This document shows, in pieces, positions 21,701 through 31,594 of a DNA stretch of 64,000 nt. The first letter of the stretch is position 1. Each line of letters starts with the position of its first letter. The notes below the pieces were generated by a model. The model did no database searches, had not been told where the DNA came from, and saw only the letters and a program-made list of their open reading frames with translations. The DNA lies in the NCBI GenBank assembly GCA_003290165.1, contig QNQO01000675.1, forward strand, positions 62,001-126,000. The letters are read 5' to 3'. The position numbers and the translations under genes were made by a program. Source of the stretch: Berberis thunbergii. Lineage: Eukaryota > Streptophyta > Magnoliopsida > Ranunculales > Berberidaceae.

Positions 21701-22696
21701 CAAGATGATAAAATTTGTAAAAATTACACTACCTGTGAACTTAATTAGGGTAAATTTGTATGCATGGAATTCAATGCATTGGAAAGGGGGAGTGATAAGT
21801 GATGTTCAACTGTTGGAGAAACCCCCATTATTCGTGTATGAAACATAATACTCCTCTCCATGACGTACAACTCGCCCCCCACCCAAATTCTCCATGTCTT
21901 TTTTTTGTCTAAAGGTCCAAAAAAGAAAAAGAAAAAGAAAAAAGAGGAACGCTTAAAAATCATCAAGGGCATGAGCTCCAAAACACACAAGTTTCTATTA
22001 ACACAGATGTGTTTTGAAGAAGAGCCAATGGTATGGTATTTTGAGAAGAAGTATAGTATTATGAGCCACATACATGCATACCTTTTTTGTAAGCTTTACA
22101 AGGAAATCTGGATCAGCCAGCATGCGGTCGCGTATGAAAGAACTATGCCTCATCAAAAAGGCTAAAATCCAACCTTTTTCCTGCAAATCTAAGTACCGCG
22201 AAAGGATATTTCTACGAATTCCTTCCTTTCGTACAACCTCTAACAAGTCTGAAGTAAAAATAACACTGAGAGAAGCGCCCCGAGTTTCAATTTCCTTGAT
22301 GACTTCCTCGAACTTGATTACTGGAATAGCAACCTCCTCCTCTCTTGCATTGTCATCAGCATCGTCATTGTCACCATTACCATTACCATTGTCATCACCA
22401 CCACCACCACCACGGTCATTGGGATCACCATGTTTCCGAAAAAGAGAATTTTCTTTTTTGAAGACTTCTTTTCTTCGCTGAACCCAAGAATAAGGAGTTT
22501 TGGCGCTTCTTGCTCTAGTTGATAAATATAAACCACCCTCATTCTTGTTGTTACCAAGCCTTTTCCACCTCCTCCCTCCAAACTCAATTCTGGTGTTAAT
22601 CTTGCGGCAGCACCAGCATGAGTGCTTCGTGGTTTCTACTGTAGGCGATGTGACCGGATGCGACGATGATAAGTATGTTAAGTTACCAATCGCCAT
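12707..22696 (-). CDS. RETICULATA-RELATED (DUF3411) chloroplast membrane protein
   Basis: Four minus-strand exons keep one frame of 446 codons: 22696-22082, 21739-21357, 14881-14816 and 12983-12707, all with GT-AG borders (phases 0, 2, 2). The N-terminus (MAIGNLTYLSSSHP, Ser/Thr/Arg-rich) looks like a plastid transit peptide. Residues about 93-117 are a Gly/Asn/Asp low-complexity tract. DUF3411 features follow: KGWILAFLMR, GELFSRGKDFWAEFELYAAD, ANALIYGAIGI-type segment with GLIGQGIAN, then PKEYVPVPPLMKTAMFWG in exon 3 and a C-terminal NFYVAALFVVVAKDFGVQ. RER proteins sit in the plastid envelope and affect leaf mesophyll development. Introns 2 and 3 are long and filled with elements. The exon-2 acceptor was chosen because it alone keeps phase; an AG at 21733 would shift it. 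A possible donor after GVQK could add another exon. Expression is untested. Confidence 0.85.
13065..14345. repeat. diverged direct repeats in RER intron 3
   Basis: Segments near 13069-13180 and 14005-14100 resemble each other ('TTTACAAAT.AGCTA', 'GATTGAGAGTGA'), as do 13320-13470 and 13660-13800 ('TTGGAATGCGATTTTGAAA' versus 'TTGAAATGCATTTTAAAGA'). AT-rich and non-coding; probably an old degraded element. Confidence 0.4.
14882..16396. other. RER intron 2 sequence, nothing recognised
   Basis: AT-rich with a short (AT)n run near 15212-15228 and homopolymers. The pyrimidine-rich stretch at 15835-15945 and the frame 16046-16306 show no domain. No gene is supported inside this part of the intron. 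Confidence 0.5.
16397..16575. mobile_element. foldback MITE, about 180 bp
   Basis: The arms TGCACACAAAGCACAGGA and TCCTGTGCTTTCTGCGCA bound a nearly complete palindrome whose inner arms read GACGGCTCAGATTCATGAAT and its inverse. The loop is A/T-rich. No target duplication is certain. The minus-strand ORF crossing it comes from the palindrome and is not a gene. Confidence 0.75.
17183..17758. mobile_element. non-autonomous hAT element, 576 bp
   Basis: Starts TAGGGTTGGGCATCCCATCC and ends ..CCCGTGCTCACCCCTA, flanked by a perfect 8-bp target duplication GTTTTATC (17175-17182 and 17759-17766). Both subterminal zones consist of CCCATCCCG/CGGGATGGG motifs; the centre is AT-rich. It lies in RER intron 2. 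A truncated relative is at 52880-53205. Confidence 0.9.
17845..18600 (-). mobile_element. RTE-type LINE, 3' end of the reverse-transcriptase ORF
   Basis: The minus strand encodes the typical C-terminal end of a plant RTE reverse transcriptase: MLYGSECWATMGQHAHRI, AEMRMLRWMCGKTRKDKI, YLGVAPIEDKIR and, after a stop, LTWFGHVRR. The 3' tail at 17845-17870 carries the GATGATAATGA-type repeats usual for RTE elements. The 5' part is missing and stops interrupt the frame, so it is a dead, 5'-truncated copy. Confidence 0.85.
18601..19210 (+). other. RER intron 2 sequence with an unassigned ORF (18915-19124)
   Basis: An ORF of 69 codons on the plus strand encodes a charged protein (GSGSSGGSGESAEEEKVGKR, then KERRRVQEAMFMDFGF). 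Its codon pattern looks more gene-like than its surroundings, but I recognise no family. It could be an exon of a captured or eroded gene. Confidence 0.25.
19211..19571. mobile_element. MITE with GAGCATCTCCAAGGG ends, about 361 bp
   Basis: Left end AGAGCATCTCCAAGGG is answered by CCCTTGGAGATCATCT at the right. This GAGCATCTCCAA terminus is shared by a widespread plant MITE type. Interior AT-rich, no ORF. Target duplication not clear. Confidence 0.65.
19678..20578. mobile_element. long-inverted-repeat element, about 900 bp
   Basis: Two arms of about 270 bp face each other. The left arm holds CCAATTATTATTCATATTGC, TAAGACTAG and ATTACCAAAATAC; the right arm holds their inverse complements (GCAATACGAATAATAATTGG, CTAGTCTTA, GTATTTTGGTAAT). 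The loop (about 19950-20330) has internal repeats of CATCTCAAGAAAAACTCGA, including two exact neighbouring copies at 20029-20090. The class is not clear; long arms suggest a non-autonomous MULE-like foldback. Confidence 0.65.
20775..20880. repeat. small GC-rich hairpin element
   Basis: GTCGCGAAAACGCGTGAGGG opens an island that ends TTTCCTCGACAATATTTAG, with CATCTCGAGA in the centre. It shares ends with the elements at 11905, 21195, 25585 and 28628. Confidence 0.5.
21195..21280. repeat. small GC-rich hairpin element beside RER exon 2
   Basis: GACGGGGAGGAAACGGGCGA opens a GC-rich stretch continuing CGAGGGAGGGGATGC and closing CCATCCCACTTGAGATGCGC. It lies in intron 2 about 80 bp downstream (minus) of the exon 2 donor. 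Same family as the other CGAGGAAA islands. Confidence 0.5.
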
Positions 22697-23955
22697 CTGA
22701 TAGACGACACTACTCCAAAAAAGAAGAAGAGGAGCTGCGTTAAGCTAAACCCTAAAACGATATGGTGAGAATAAGAGTTAATAAAGATGGCGGAGACTTG
22801 TGTGGGTCGAAGCGGAAAGAAAGACAAAAAATGGAAAATTCGTCTCAAATTAGGAGGTGGTGGTGGCGTTGTAGACAATATCTCATCATTGACCACTACA
22901 ATATGAAAACCTACTGTCTCATCATTTACTCAGTGATACCATTAGTCGATGTTTAACCACTGAGCCATCACATTTTTGACATTCTCTTTTAGTTTCCCAC
23001 TGATTCAACAATGGATGGCAATTAGCAAACACACGTGCTTTTCGTCAAATTCTACCTTTTGACCAAACTTTCCTACCCATAAAAAATATCAATTGCTTGG
23101 GCAAGCAATAAAACTAGGGATTTGATATAATAACTTGTCTGAATCTATAATCCTAGCGAATGTTCAAATTGGGTTTAGTGTTTCATATGTGCTAGCTAGC
23201 TTTACCCTTTAATTTGAGCTACAAATACCTTACTCCACCAGACCCTGATTGGATTATATATAAATTCACAAGAGAATCACCTTGCATAAACAATCCCGAG
23301 GTTGTCGCGTTCGGTATAAATTGATTTCGGGTGGTTGGTTTTTGTGAGTATGAAATTTGCTAAATAGTAACCTAAAAGGACAGAGGTGTTTAGGTTACAT
23401 TAGAGAGGACAAAGGCTTATTAGGGAGGGGGAATTGGGAAATCACTATATTGTATGATCGAATTTGGTGCTTTGGTTGGCCTCTCCTCTACTTAGGGGAG
23501 TTGCAAATTTTTTTTTGTTTGCTTTTGTTTGGGTTTTCATTATATATCTATGATATGCAATGGAATTTGAACCTCTCATTTACTTATTTATGTATATTAT
23601 TATTGATGATACATCAAACAATCACCCGATCACAACCGTACACGTGGCACAGGTCAACCTCAGCATGTGAAGGCTTTGACACGCCCCAAGCGAGCCCATT
23701 CTTAAAACACTGTTCGGCTTGTAAGTCAGCGTCCAAGCTAGAATCACGCCAGGGCATGTGACACGGACGGAGCTTGGCTCAGGACAACAAGCCCGAGATT
23801 TGTTTGCCCAAATCAACTATCAAACCAATAAAGCATTGGGTCCTAAACAGAGCTAAGTGTCAAATAGACTCAGTCATGCACTGGTATTGATTCTGAGTGA
23901 GATTTCCTCCCTTCATCACACCCTCAAAAGTAGGGACAGTTGAGGAGTGAGAGTA
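22697..23955. other. RER upstream region; no gene seen
   Basis: The 5' flank of the RER gene on the minus strand. The frame at 23357-23761 has no recognisable domain and is interrupted relative to any family. A TATATAAATTC TATA-like motif at 23255-23265 is not tied to any start. Nothing else is assigned up to the CACTA terminus. Confidence 0.4.
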
Positions 23956-23979
23956 CACTACAAGAAATCTGGCCATTAA

Positions 23980-24125
23980 TAGCGTTTCAAAAACGCTATG
24001 GTAAGATACCATAGCGTTTTAGAAAACGCTCTGTCTGCCCAAGCTATAATAGACCCAGAGTCTATTATAAAAACGCTATAGTAAGTTGGCTTTTATAGCA
24101 TTTCAAAAACGCTATGGTAAGTATA
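23980..24125. repeat. CACTA subterminal repeat array (left)
   Basis: At least six direct and inverted copies of an AAAACGCTATGG-type motif occur within 150 bp, some paired as short palindromes such as GGTAAGATACC. Matching motifs occur near the right terminus at 38170-38255. Confidence 0.8.
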
Positions 24126-24689
24126 CATAGCAATTTTTTTTTTTTTGCTATCAAATGACTTATTATTTACATACACATTTTTCCTGGATTATATGAAGCT
24201 ATCTTTCATTGCTTTTCATAATCACTACATAGGAATGTTACTTACATATGTGAGAGCCAATTAGTAATGGATATTATCTAATGTGATATATGCTGTAGAG
24301 GTGAATAAAAGGAATTTACCATTAAGCTAAATCAGACAGATCCTTAGGCGAGTCTTTGTGTGTAAACTTCAGGGATGACTATGAGCAACGTTTGTGACCC
24401 TATTAGCGAGCATGTTTTATAATAGGAATTGAATATTCATGGGATCTGCACAATCAAGCATCCACAAAATGACAGCAAACACTTGGCCTTTACGGAGAAA
24501 GTAAATCAGTCACGAAGAAAAGAAACTTATTTCTCAAAACGTAGTTGCCATGGCTAGCTTAAAATGGCAATACAACAAATGAAACCACTTGGTTTTAACT
24601 GGATGTTACTTTCACGAGGACAAAAAACGACTACACAACACTTCCCCAAAAGCGTAATCTTGCCCTCAACAGCCTCCTCTTGATAGCCC

Positions 24690-24913
24690 TGGACCTCTGT
24701 CTAGTATAAAACTGTAGCTATATCATTGTTTTCGGAATGCCCGTGCAAAAGGGTTGGTTGCTGCATGCACCACGCCCTGGACAAGGTTGGCGTTTGATCC
24801 TTCTGCTTCTTGTTCTCTTTTCATTGTCAAGGTAATCAGACCCTTAGTGACACGCAACACGTGGACACTAACTTCTTGGCCAACCAGGCACATCCATTGA
24901 GCCAGAGCCAGTC
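24690..24913 (-). pseudogene. captured S1-domain exon (chloroplast EF-Ts polyprotein-like)
   Basis: After a good acceptor (TTTTTGCAG) the minus strand encodes 'WMCLVGQEVSVHVLRVTKG', LITLTMKREQEAEG and then GVVHAATNPFARAFRK. This matches the end of an S1 RNA-binding domain and the following GVVHTATNPF.LAFR motif seen in plant plastid EF-Ts polyproteins (PETs). A frameshift follows FRK; the next frame continues NNDIATVLY before a stop. In the source protein the S1 domains act in plastid translation; here it is a broken fragment close to the left CACTA end. Confidence 0.6.
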
Positions 24914-25134
24914 CTGCAAAAATAACATATACATGAATAAGACTTGAGGGACCTAATAACATTAAATTGGAAAAATCTTTGAGAACTACTAGGAGTCGAC
25001 AGCGTAAATCAGCTATAGTGCAACATATGCTTAATCATCTGAATTCTCAAAGGAGAAAACACAGAAGTGAGAACATATATCATATAAGTTATAACATGCA
25101 ACAACAGATTAGCAGATTGTTCCAGTCATGAGAT

Positions 25135-27239
25135 ATGCAGGATAAAAAAACTTCAGACGTTCTGTTCCTATTATCCCATACCACTACAAGTACTTATACC
25201 GTGTCCTCTATTTTGTATTCCTACATCCATTATACAGGGGAAAGTCCCATTGCTATCACTAGAAGGACTGCATCAGCTACACATTTTCATTTTTGTGTTG
25301 GCGGTTGTTCATATGATGTTATGTGTCACTACAATGCTTATTGGAGGGGCAAAAGTAAGTTATCACTTTATTCTTCTACCTATGGTTGGGAGGCAGTACA
25401 CTAAATGAGCTACATAATCAGACTTGTTTACATTTTTTCAGGCTGCGTGTAGTAGGGTATCGGAGAAAGTCATTCAATATATCATACAGAGGAATGTCTG
25501 CTGGAACCCTAGTAATAATCAAGGGATGAATACGTCCCAATATATGTCAAGAGCAGGTTTGAAAAAGTTAAGAGAGAGGCTAGATAGCGAGGAAATGAGC
25601 GAGGAGAGTGACGTGGCGGGGTGGGAGCCGTCCACCCCTCTCGAGATGCGTGCCTCAATTTTTTTTTGTGCGCATCCCGAGCGGGGTGGACGACTCCCAC
25701 CCCGCCACGTCACTCTCCTCGCTGGTTTCCTCGACATTTAGAATTCCCCAAAAGTTAAAAGACAAAAAAAAGGAGACAATGCACTTTGAGATTAAAAGAT
25801 GAGAAGCAGGATAACTCTTGAATGAGCATACCGTGGTATTCTTCTGATGGAGACAGCACTAACTGGGGTCTCAGTTTCTGCCCGTACTGTAAGAAGACTT
25901 TTGATAGTTTTACAGTGAGCTAATTTCTGTTACTGAGATATACATATCAACTGTAAATACTTTTATAAGCCATTACTCATCAGCAGAAGTCCAATTATGT
26001 TCCTCGGATTTCCATAATAGACAGAAACTCGACTATGACCCCGAGCAAGAATTTTTCCAATTGCTTCCCTGTATTTAATTTCAAAATACCATGTTCCTCA
26101 TTAGCTTTTGTCTCAGTAAGTAGTTGTGAACTGAAAAAAAATGTAATAAATGTTTGGAACAATAACAAAAAAAGCAAAAATAAGAAGAACAAAACATAGT
26201 CATTTTTTAAGGAATTTTTCTTCTTGTCAACTATTGGGATGTAAAACAATAAGGGATCAATGGAAACGGCAAACAGACATGATATTGCAAAAATCTTATT
26301 TCATTTTTTAAGAAATGGACCTCGTGGGTCAAAAATCTTCCTCCTGATCAAAACACATTAAACACAAATGTCACTGTAGTGTAAAATTGAAAAGGTAAAC
26401 TCTAGAATTGTGTTTATTGGAAAACTGACCATAAGACACATCTATATAGCAAACTTCTAACGAAAATGTCCAATATGTCGAGATACAAGGATATCCAGGA
26501 AATCAACCAGCTTTCCTAAGAACATAATACCAATGCTACATCCAATCTAGAGAATGAATATGTTTATAGAATCACCTAACTTGCTCAGTTTTGGCCAAGA
26601 AAACATTTGCTGATGCACATAGATTATTGCAGTTTTACATACTAGATCATCACAGCAATCAACAAAAGTATATTTGATCTGTTTCATTCTTACTTGATGT
26701 TCTCATCCTATTGGAGTCTGAAAAGCCACCACTTCATGTAAAATCATGAAAATTCCAATGAGGATTTAAAATTTAACCAAATAAATAAACCTTAAATTTG
26801 TTTTAAAACAAAAAGAACAGCATACCATGAGCTCCTGAGAGGGCCGAGCTCGCTCTTTTGCTAGCGGATCTTTGTTTTATCACCAATTCCCCGCAGTTTT
26901 ACCTCCCTGTATATGTCATTTACAAAATGTTCAGAAACGAGATTTTCTCATTTACAAGAGAAAGGAGGCAACATCTACCTTTTTCCAGAAGTTTGATGCA
27001 ACAAGAGAAACTTCATACGTTGTCTTGGGACCAGGACCTTTAATAATATCATCAAAGCTCTGATAATCAGAACACCTTCCAGAGATTTAGGAGAAAAGGA
27101 AGCGATAATAAACTTAATAGAAATCAGAACACGTAATACCTTAAACACAGGTTCCCCCACCAATGCCATTCTCTTCATAAAGTCTACCACTATCAAATTG
27201 AACCTCTTTCCGTGAGGCACCATTTTACCATTGTCATTA
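25135..27239. other. CACTA interior with small exon-like pieces, one hairpin element
   Basis: Minus-strand candidates with AG/GT borders include about 25827-25890 (YGQKLRPQLVLSPSEEYH) and about 26826-26870 (DPLAKERARPSQELM). Near 26988-27060 there is IIKGPGPKTTYEVSLVASN, and near 27090-27240 MVPHGKRFNLIVVDFMKRM. None could be assigned to a family. They fit the pattern of captured exons in one orientation but could also be chance. No transposase is visible. Confidence 0.3.
25585..25742. repeat. small GC-rich hairpin element (best example)
   Basis: GCGAGGAAATGAGCGAGGAG with GTGACGTGGCGGGGTGGGAG faces the exact inverse CTCCCACCCCGCCACGTCAC and CTCCTCGCTGGTTTCCTCG. The arms are about 70 bp and a CATCTCGAG-type motif plus a T-run form the loop. 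It is nearly perfect and so probably recent. It makes the ORF seen on both strands here an artefact. Confidence 0.8.
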
Positions 27240-28331
27240 TCAACACTTTCCTAGATCTTGAAATCTTCTTCGCTGTCACTGTTGTGGTAGAAGTTATCGG
27301 TTGTGCTGACCCTTTTACTTGATCCTTCAGAATTCTTTTTAGCTGCTCCAAAAACTTGCCGACCACCTGATGTACTTGCTTTGGGACTTTCTCTGATATT
27401 TGAATCCTCATACTCTTCAAGAGCTAGCTTAGCTTCAGCAAAAGCTTCCTCCTTTCTCTTTTTTAGCCCACAGACCTATAGAAAATGAATTGAAAACATT
27501 TTTTTTTAAATTTCAACAATACCATGGTATGTGCAAGAATAATTATTGAGGATGTAATGTGAGAAAGTAGTAGACGCGAGATACACAGTGATGCATGGAG
27601 GGAACAAAGTTCTCAATTGAGATAGAACCACACAAAATCCATTAAAGAAAAGTAGACGAAGCACCTAGACGGAATAGATAGAGTTATACCATGAATTGCA
27701 AAGAAAGAACTCCAGACGTAGGAGTTTCATCTTCTTCTTCCATAGCTTTGAGGGTTTTGCTCCTTTGCATTTGTGAGTAACTTGGAAGCCCCATCCTGTT
27801 CTGTACTAAGTGAAAGCTCTTCGTCATCCTCATCATTACTTTCATCACTGCTACTAGAATCCTACATCCAATTCATTTTCCAGGGTACTTCATCGAATTC
27901 ATTTTCTCGGATAGAAGGTTATGCTGATGAAGTTGTTTAGAGATTGCACCTCGAGTTCCTTCATCTTGGGCATGCAGATCATGCTTCGTAATACGCTTTG
28001 CCACTTAGACTTGTTCTTCTGCTTCAAAGTCAGACGCTCCTGTAAAATGCAAAATTAGAAAAGAATAAAATAATAACACTTCATATATCAAATGCACGAA
28101 ATCTCTCCATTATAAAATGAAATCAACAGGCTATGATGATTTGTAAGAAAGTCCATGTACTAAAGCAAACCTATTAATTACCTCAGCATGCTTGAACTCC
28201 TGCTTCAATGCACGTTCCTTGGCAGCTTCAGGATCCATTTCCATTTGAGCAAGTGTTGACTTCATTTTATCCTTTTGCTGAAAGTCAGATTGACTGAATT
28301 CTCCTCCCAATCCCCTTGAACTTTCTTCCAC
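27240..28331 (-). pseudogene. captured UTP14 (U3 snoRNP / small-subunit processome) exons
   Basis: Three minus-strand exon-like blocks match plant UTP14 in order. Block 1 is about 28331-28184, with MEMDPEAAKERALKQEFKHA. Block 2 is about 28040-27690, with frame changes, KNKSKW, a Ser/Asp/Glu-rich acidic run DSSSSDESNDEDDEE and SGVLSLQFMV. Block 3 is 27475-27240, with GLKKRKEEAFAEAKLALEEY then EDSN. Splice borders are preserved at 28184, 27690 and 27475. UTP14 works in nucleolar 18S rRNA processing with the helicase Dhr1. Frameshifts in block 2 and a stop after the third block show it is a dead fragment; N- and C-terminal parts are absent. Confidence 0.8.
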
Positions 28332-28627
28332 TTTTGATAAGAAATATATTATACATGGGTAAGACTGTAACTTCTAAAGCTAAAACCTTGTGTCTTTCCA
28401 AGGACGTTTTATTGGAGACCACCTACAAAATGGTTCAACTGTAATGATAACTTTTTCAAAGTTTTAACAAGGTTTACAAGCTAGCAAAAATCTTTCTATT
28501 AGGTTAGACGGATGAGTAAATTATATTATCTAAAGGAAACTTGTGTAGAAAAACAACCTCTAAAATTGGAGTTGGTGACAATTAAATGTAAAAAGTTGAT
28601 CTAACAAAATATAAAGGAAAATTCTAA

Positions 28628-28710
28628 ATGGCGAGGAAAGGGGCCAGGAAATCTCGAGGGGATGAGCGGTCACACCCACCCCCTCGCCCGTTTCCTCGAC
28701 GCCTAGAAGG
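28628..28710. repeat. small GC-rich hairpin element
   Basis: GGCGAGGAAAGGGGCCAGG opens and CCCGTTTCCTCGACGCCTAG closes an island of about 80 bp, with CTCGAGGGGATGAG inside. The flanking host sequence 'ACCTCTAAAATTGGAGTTGG' with 'GATCTAACA' occurs on both sides (28556-28610 and 28725-28780), a direct repeat of about 55 bp. Confidence 0.55.
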
Positions 28711-29154
28711 GTTGTAATATAAAACAACCTCTAAAATTGGAGTTGGTGACAATTAAATGTAAAAAAGTTGATCTAACATAATATACTTGATAAAGGGTAA
28801 GGACATAGAAATAGAAGGCGGGGAATGGTTGAAAAACAGAAGTCAAAAGTATTCTGAAAGACTCGAAGGAAATTAATCCAGCTACATATGCTACAGGTTC
28901 TGAAACTTCTAGGTCACTCAATGATTGCCAAATCATATGCGACATGAGGAGAATAAACTAGTAATTTGCTTCTCTAAAGGCAAGTGAAATTAGATGCAAA
29001 TACATAGAAGTACAATCCAAAGTACATAATTTACAAAGAGTATGTAAATTTTAAGAAAAACGTAGGAAAGATGATTGTAGAACTGATAGGGGTAAACAAT
29101 CCAATCAGCGAGTGCAAATTTAGGAAATACGACAAAAACAGAAGCAAGAATCAC

Positions 29155-29344
29155 CTGCTCCACGTGGACTAAACTTTGCTCGTCCTTGTAATATTTTGAA
29201 TGTGGTGGGTCCAGTTTCTTCAAGTCATCAAAGAGTTCTACTACTTCTTCACAGTTTACTTTTTTGTATACAAATGGGGCATTATATGCCATCATTGCAT
29301 CATGAGCGATTACCAGACTTGCAAGTGTAAGCTTTCCAATTTTG
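29155..29344 (-). pseudogene. captured exon of an unassigned host gene
   Basis: A clean 190-bp exon lies between an acceptor (ATATTTGCAG) and a donor (GAGCAG|GTGATT). It is fully open and encodes KIGKLTLASLVIAHDAMMAYN, then APFVYKKVNCEEVVELFDDL and KKLDPPHSKYYKDEQSLVHV. The residue make-up looks like real protein, but I do not recognise the family. Its orientation matches the other captured exons in the CACTA element. Confidence 0.5.
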
Positions 29345-29449
29345 CTGCAAATATTAGAAAGAACGGAAATCAGAAAAGATGAAAGGGAATTGAAAAAGGT
29401 ACAACAAGCTATAGCCATAGACCAAGTTTACATCATGGTGCACTACAAG

Positions 29450-30242
29450 CAGGGACGGATTTACGTGGAGTGCCCCCCACTGACTTTAGAAAAAAAACTC
29501 GATTTGCCTAACTTGCAATCGACGACGCCATCCCGTCCCACCCCTTCTTCTCTTCCACTATTCTCAGTGACGCTGACAACCCCGTTCCTCCCTTTCTTCT
29601 TTTCTTTACCCTCTATTTGTTTACTGGTAAAAGTGTACTAGCTGAGTTAGTAGAGGTATAGCGTATGAAATCACACGTCACGGGTTCGAACTCGGCCGGC
29701 GACATGAGATGGGGAGGGTTATGGGTAAAAAAAAATGTTTACTATGAGAACAACAACCGCTCTGCCTCCACTTCTCTTCCTTTCCTCCTCTCTCTGTTTG
29801 ATTTATTTTCCTTTCCCACCAACGCCCCAACCTCTTTTTTTTGCTTTGAAGAAAAATAATGTTTTTAAAGTATTTTCTCGAGATGAATTTGTATATCAAG
29901 ATCTAGTTTAATATTTTATTCATAAGATTACTTTGGAGAAATGACCCATTAGTATTTTTTACCCTTAACTTTATACACCAAATGAATTGACCAGATCAAT
30001 AGAATTGGACGATGCTGAGTTCTCGCCTTGTTATGTATATTTGAAAGGCAAGTGTGCCGTCGTCCTCTATATATTTATCTCGTGTACCTACAAAGTAGAT
30101 TGTTAGATCAATTTTCCTCACCCATGAATTAGATGAAGTTTGTTTAACAATTGGTGTTTTGTATAGTTATTTATGTATTGTTCAAAATTTAACAAAAATT
30201 ATATTAAAGTACTTAATTATTATATTATCATTAGTTAAATAT
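29450..30242 (+). other. spacer with a possible tRNA-derived SINE-like stretch
   Basis: At 29640-29705, GCTGAGTTAGTAGAGGTAT followed 25 bp later by GGGTTCGAACTCG looks like pol III A and B boxes. No clear poly(A) tail or target duplication was found, so a SINE is only a possibility. The remainder is non-coding. Confidence 0.3.
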
Positions 30243-30419
30243 GACTCATCACTCTGCCCCCATTCAACGAAAAATCGTGGCCCAACACTGACTACAAGAG
30301 GGAGAAAGCTGGCTCATGGATTGAACTGAGTACATCAATCAACTCCACCAGTTGGATGTGAATTAATTATTGCAGATATGGAAGTCTAATTGCTAACTTA
30401 CCAGTTGGTTTCTAACAAC

Positions 30420-31198
30420 AACTCCCGAAAGAGAGCAATCTCAAATATTAGTCTCTACAACCCACGCAGAAGCTGATGGCCCATCATCTTTGCTAATCCT
30501 AAGTTGATCCAAAGACAAGATTGGACTGAAGCCTCGAAGAAGTTTGTCAATAGTATGGAAATTTTCATCTTTCCATGTCACCATATCTGCACCTGTCCAC
30601 CTTCAGCATGTCCTGACTCAATACACCGCTTACTCACTGTAAATGCAAACTGTGAGGGAAAGCTATAGTTGGAACCACTTGAAGAAATGATGCCCTTAGA
30701 ATGTCCAACGCTAACCATGACTGGATATGATTTATGAGAAGTAGCTTTTGCATCAGTAATTTTAGGTCTGTTACCCAAGCATGAGCTTTCTCGGGGTAAC
30801 TTGTTGAAAGTGGTCTCCAAATAAGTTCTTCGTCGTTAGAGAACAAGTATTTGACAGTTACAGTGGATGAACATACACCTTCAACCGCTTCAATGAAATA
30901 AAGAATAAGAGGAAATTTTCCAGCCTCCGAATGAAAACTTGCAAATGGAGACAATCCATGACCATCATGATTCCATTCAAAAGATACAATAAGATCAGTA
31001 TCATGTATGGGCTAAGAAGAAATCAGAACAGGAGCGTCCGAGGTAACTGTTTGATCCAGAAGCCAAAGATGATAAAACCAGCTACTCTGATCATCTAGAT
31101 CTGTAAAAATTGCTTGGTGCACCAGCTCATACTCTTCTTTCAAAACCTCTTCTTTTGAAATGAATCAGTCAGCCTTTTGTTTCAGCAAATTGGACAAA
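30420..31198 (-). pseudogene. Rab geranylgeranyltransferase alpha fragment, copy B
   Basis: Same content as copy A: acceptor side at 31198, SNLLKQKA..., a stop in place of Asp/Arg near 31167, YELVHQAIF, SSWFYHLWLLDQ, then the insert domain in another frame (YSFPSQFAFTVSK). Homology to copy A runs from the TCATCACTCTGCCCCCATTC border at 30247. It ends at the copia LTR at 31595, so it lacks the small first exon. Confidence 0.85.
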
Positions 31199-31594
31199 AT
31201 GACACTGCAAGAAACCCATTATATTGTAAAAGGCAGTCACACAAAGAAATCAAACATCAAATAAGCAAAAATGCATCTGAATGTCAACCATTTGAATGAG
31301 CAGAATTGAAAAAATCTACCAACGGAATCCATACATTTGTCACTCTGTAAAATACACTCAATCCAGTCCCATGTTCATTTTTTACACATGACAAGCTAGC
31401 CTGAGTTGCATAAACAGAATGAAAGTTATTAGATAAGATTAATCTAATCTAAATGCTAATTAACATATTGGCAGAACTTGTACTGAGTCTTAAGCATAAG
31501 AACTGAATTGGGTCAAGATTTCAAATGGGTCAAGATCAAAAACCCTAATTTTCATAAAATCTACTACATTGGAGAGAAATCATCAATCAGATCA

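Noticed and set aside
22074..22481. Plus-strand ORF of 135 codons rich in Ser/Pro
   Set aside because: It is the antisense shadow of RER exon 1, which has a recognisable DUF3411 protein on the minus strand.
22318..22587. Val/Met-rich frame on the minus strand
   Set aside because: Out-of-frame reading of the GGC/GAT-type repeats in RER exon 1; not a separate gene.
25424..25741. ORFs on both strands over 25509-25741
   Set aside because: Produced by the near-perfect GC-rich hairpin; both strands read alike because the sequence is an inverted repeat.
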